Shown here in pieces: positions 5,699-5,836 of a stretch of 5,836 nucleotides of DNA. Numbering within the stretch: the first letter of the stretch is position 1; the number at the start of each line of letters is the position of its first letter. The DNA is from a bacterium (Candidatus Torokbacteria) CG_4_10_14_0_2_um_filter_35_8. GTDB taxonomy: Bacteria; Patescibacteriota; GCA-2792135. A program made the translations under genes and the position numbers. The notes beneath the pieces were generated by a model. It did no database searches. It saw only the letters and a program-made list of their open reading frames with translations, and was not told where the DNA came from. The stretch covers positions 1 through 5,836 of the forward strand of contig PFNU01000008.1 in assembly GCA_002792135.1 (NCBI GenBank). Reading direction: 5' to 3'.

Positions 5699-5819
5699 AT
5701 AGACATAGTAATTATATCACATAAATTCGAATTTACAAGAAAATGTACAGTTAACACCATGAGGTAACACTTGGTATAGTTAGGGGTAACACCTGTTAAC
5801 TATTAAATCCTATGTCTAT
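5699..5819. repeat. 10-bp inverted repeat flanking the right-hand control region
   Basis: ATAGACATAG (5699-5708) and CTATGTCTAT (5810-5819) are perfect reverse complements about 100 bp apart. Each therefore reads CTATGTCTAT in the direction leading out of the control region. The left copy covers the predicted start of the HTH transcript and the right copy covers the ATGs of a possible plus-strand gene. Confidence 0.6.
5711..5738 (-). promoter_or_regulatory. Extended -10 promoter of the HTH gene with a palindromic spacer
   Basis: The minus strand has TTGTAA (5733-5738), a 16-bp spacer, and a perfect TATAAT (5711-5716) preceded by TGA, which makes an extended -10 box. The start of transcription would be near 5704, about 30 nt before the ATG. 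A perfect 14-bp palindrome, TAAATTCGAATTTA (5722-5735), fills most of the spacer and touches the -35 box, where a dimeric repressor could act. The product of the gene itself is the natural candidate; this is inference. Confidence 0.65.
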
Positions 5820-5836
5820 GCCAAGAGCTAAGTATG
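5744..5836 (+). mobile_element. Possible mobile-element end or divergent operator region with GGTAACAC repeats and a gene start at the edge
   Basis: GGTAACAC occurs at 5763-5770 and 5785-5792, 22 bp apart (about two helical turns), with a variant GTTAACAC at 5750-5757. An inverted pair AGTTAAC/GTTAACT lies at 5749-5755 and 5795-5801. Just after, a plus-strand frame opens at 5812 (or 5818) and reads MSMPRAKY before the window ends. Repeated short sites before such a start resemble transposase-binding ends of IS481-like elements, but eight residues cannot establish a transposase, and no Shine-Dalgarno precedes the ATG. The alternative is a shared operator region between two divergent genes. Confidence 0.3.

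Noticed and set aside
1..5836. CRISPR array, tRNA or rRNA gene
   Set aside because: No regularly spaced direct repeats with unique spacers, and no tRNA-like cloverleaf or rRNA-like segment was recognised on either strand by reading.

Overview
The window is low-GC bacterial DNA, apart from short GC-rich repeat islands. Its single housekeeping marker, rpoB, encodes a compact beta subunit without large lineage inserts. Together with weak or absent Shine-Dalgarno sequences, a half-length TsaB-like protein and composite palindromic intergenic repeats, this suggests a small-genome bacterium, possibly of the Candidate Phyla Radiation (Patescibacteria). That placement is inference. TGA acts as a stop at the ends of the three complete reading frames, so the UGA-as-glycine code of some CPR lineages is unlikely.

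Layout, left to right. Positions 1-3296 (minus) hold rpoB, complete at its N-terminus and running off the left edge a few codons before the expected C-terminus. Positions 3297-3759 are non-coding and dense: an rpoB leader with alternative pairings and a possible Shine-Dalgarno-masking hairpin, a near-consensus sigma70-type promoter for rpoB, a tandem pair of DnaA boxes, and a roughly 194-bp composite inverted repeat carrying two GC-rich palindromes. Positions 3760-4056 (minus) encode a 98-aa protein resembling the N-terminal half of TsaB with its glycine motif eroded. Positions 4057-4212 are a divergent AT-rich spacer. Positions 4213-5292 (plus) encode a 359-aa polytopic membrane protein of the lysylphosphatidylglycerol-synthase-TM / UPF0104 flippase-like family; its last residues come from a 7-bp tandem repeat. 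Positions 5293-5445 are a convergent spacer with a possible minus-strand terminator.

Positions 5446-5673 (minus) hold a small helix-turn-helix-like gene with a good Shine-Dalgarno sequence and an extended -10 promoter, interrupted by one in-frame TAG at codon 15. Its promoter spacer carries a perfect 14-bp palindrome. Positions 5674-5836 form a control region with repeated GGTAACAC motifs and inverted repeats, leading to a possible plus-strand gene start at the right edge; it may be one end of a mobile element.

Nothing here ties the genes into one pathway. rpoB is core transcription, the membrane protein is probably an envelope-lipid function, and the right-hand part looks like an accessory module. 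The parts least explained by known features are the rpoB upstream region and the amber-interrupted HTH gene with its operator-like sequences.
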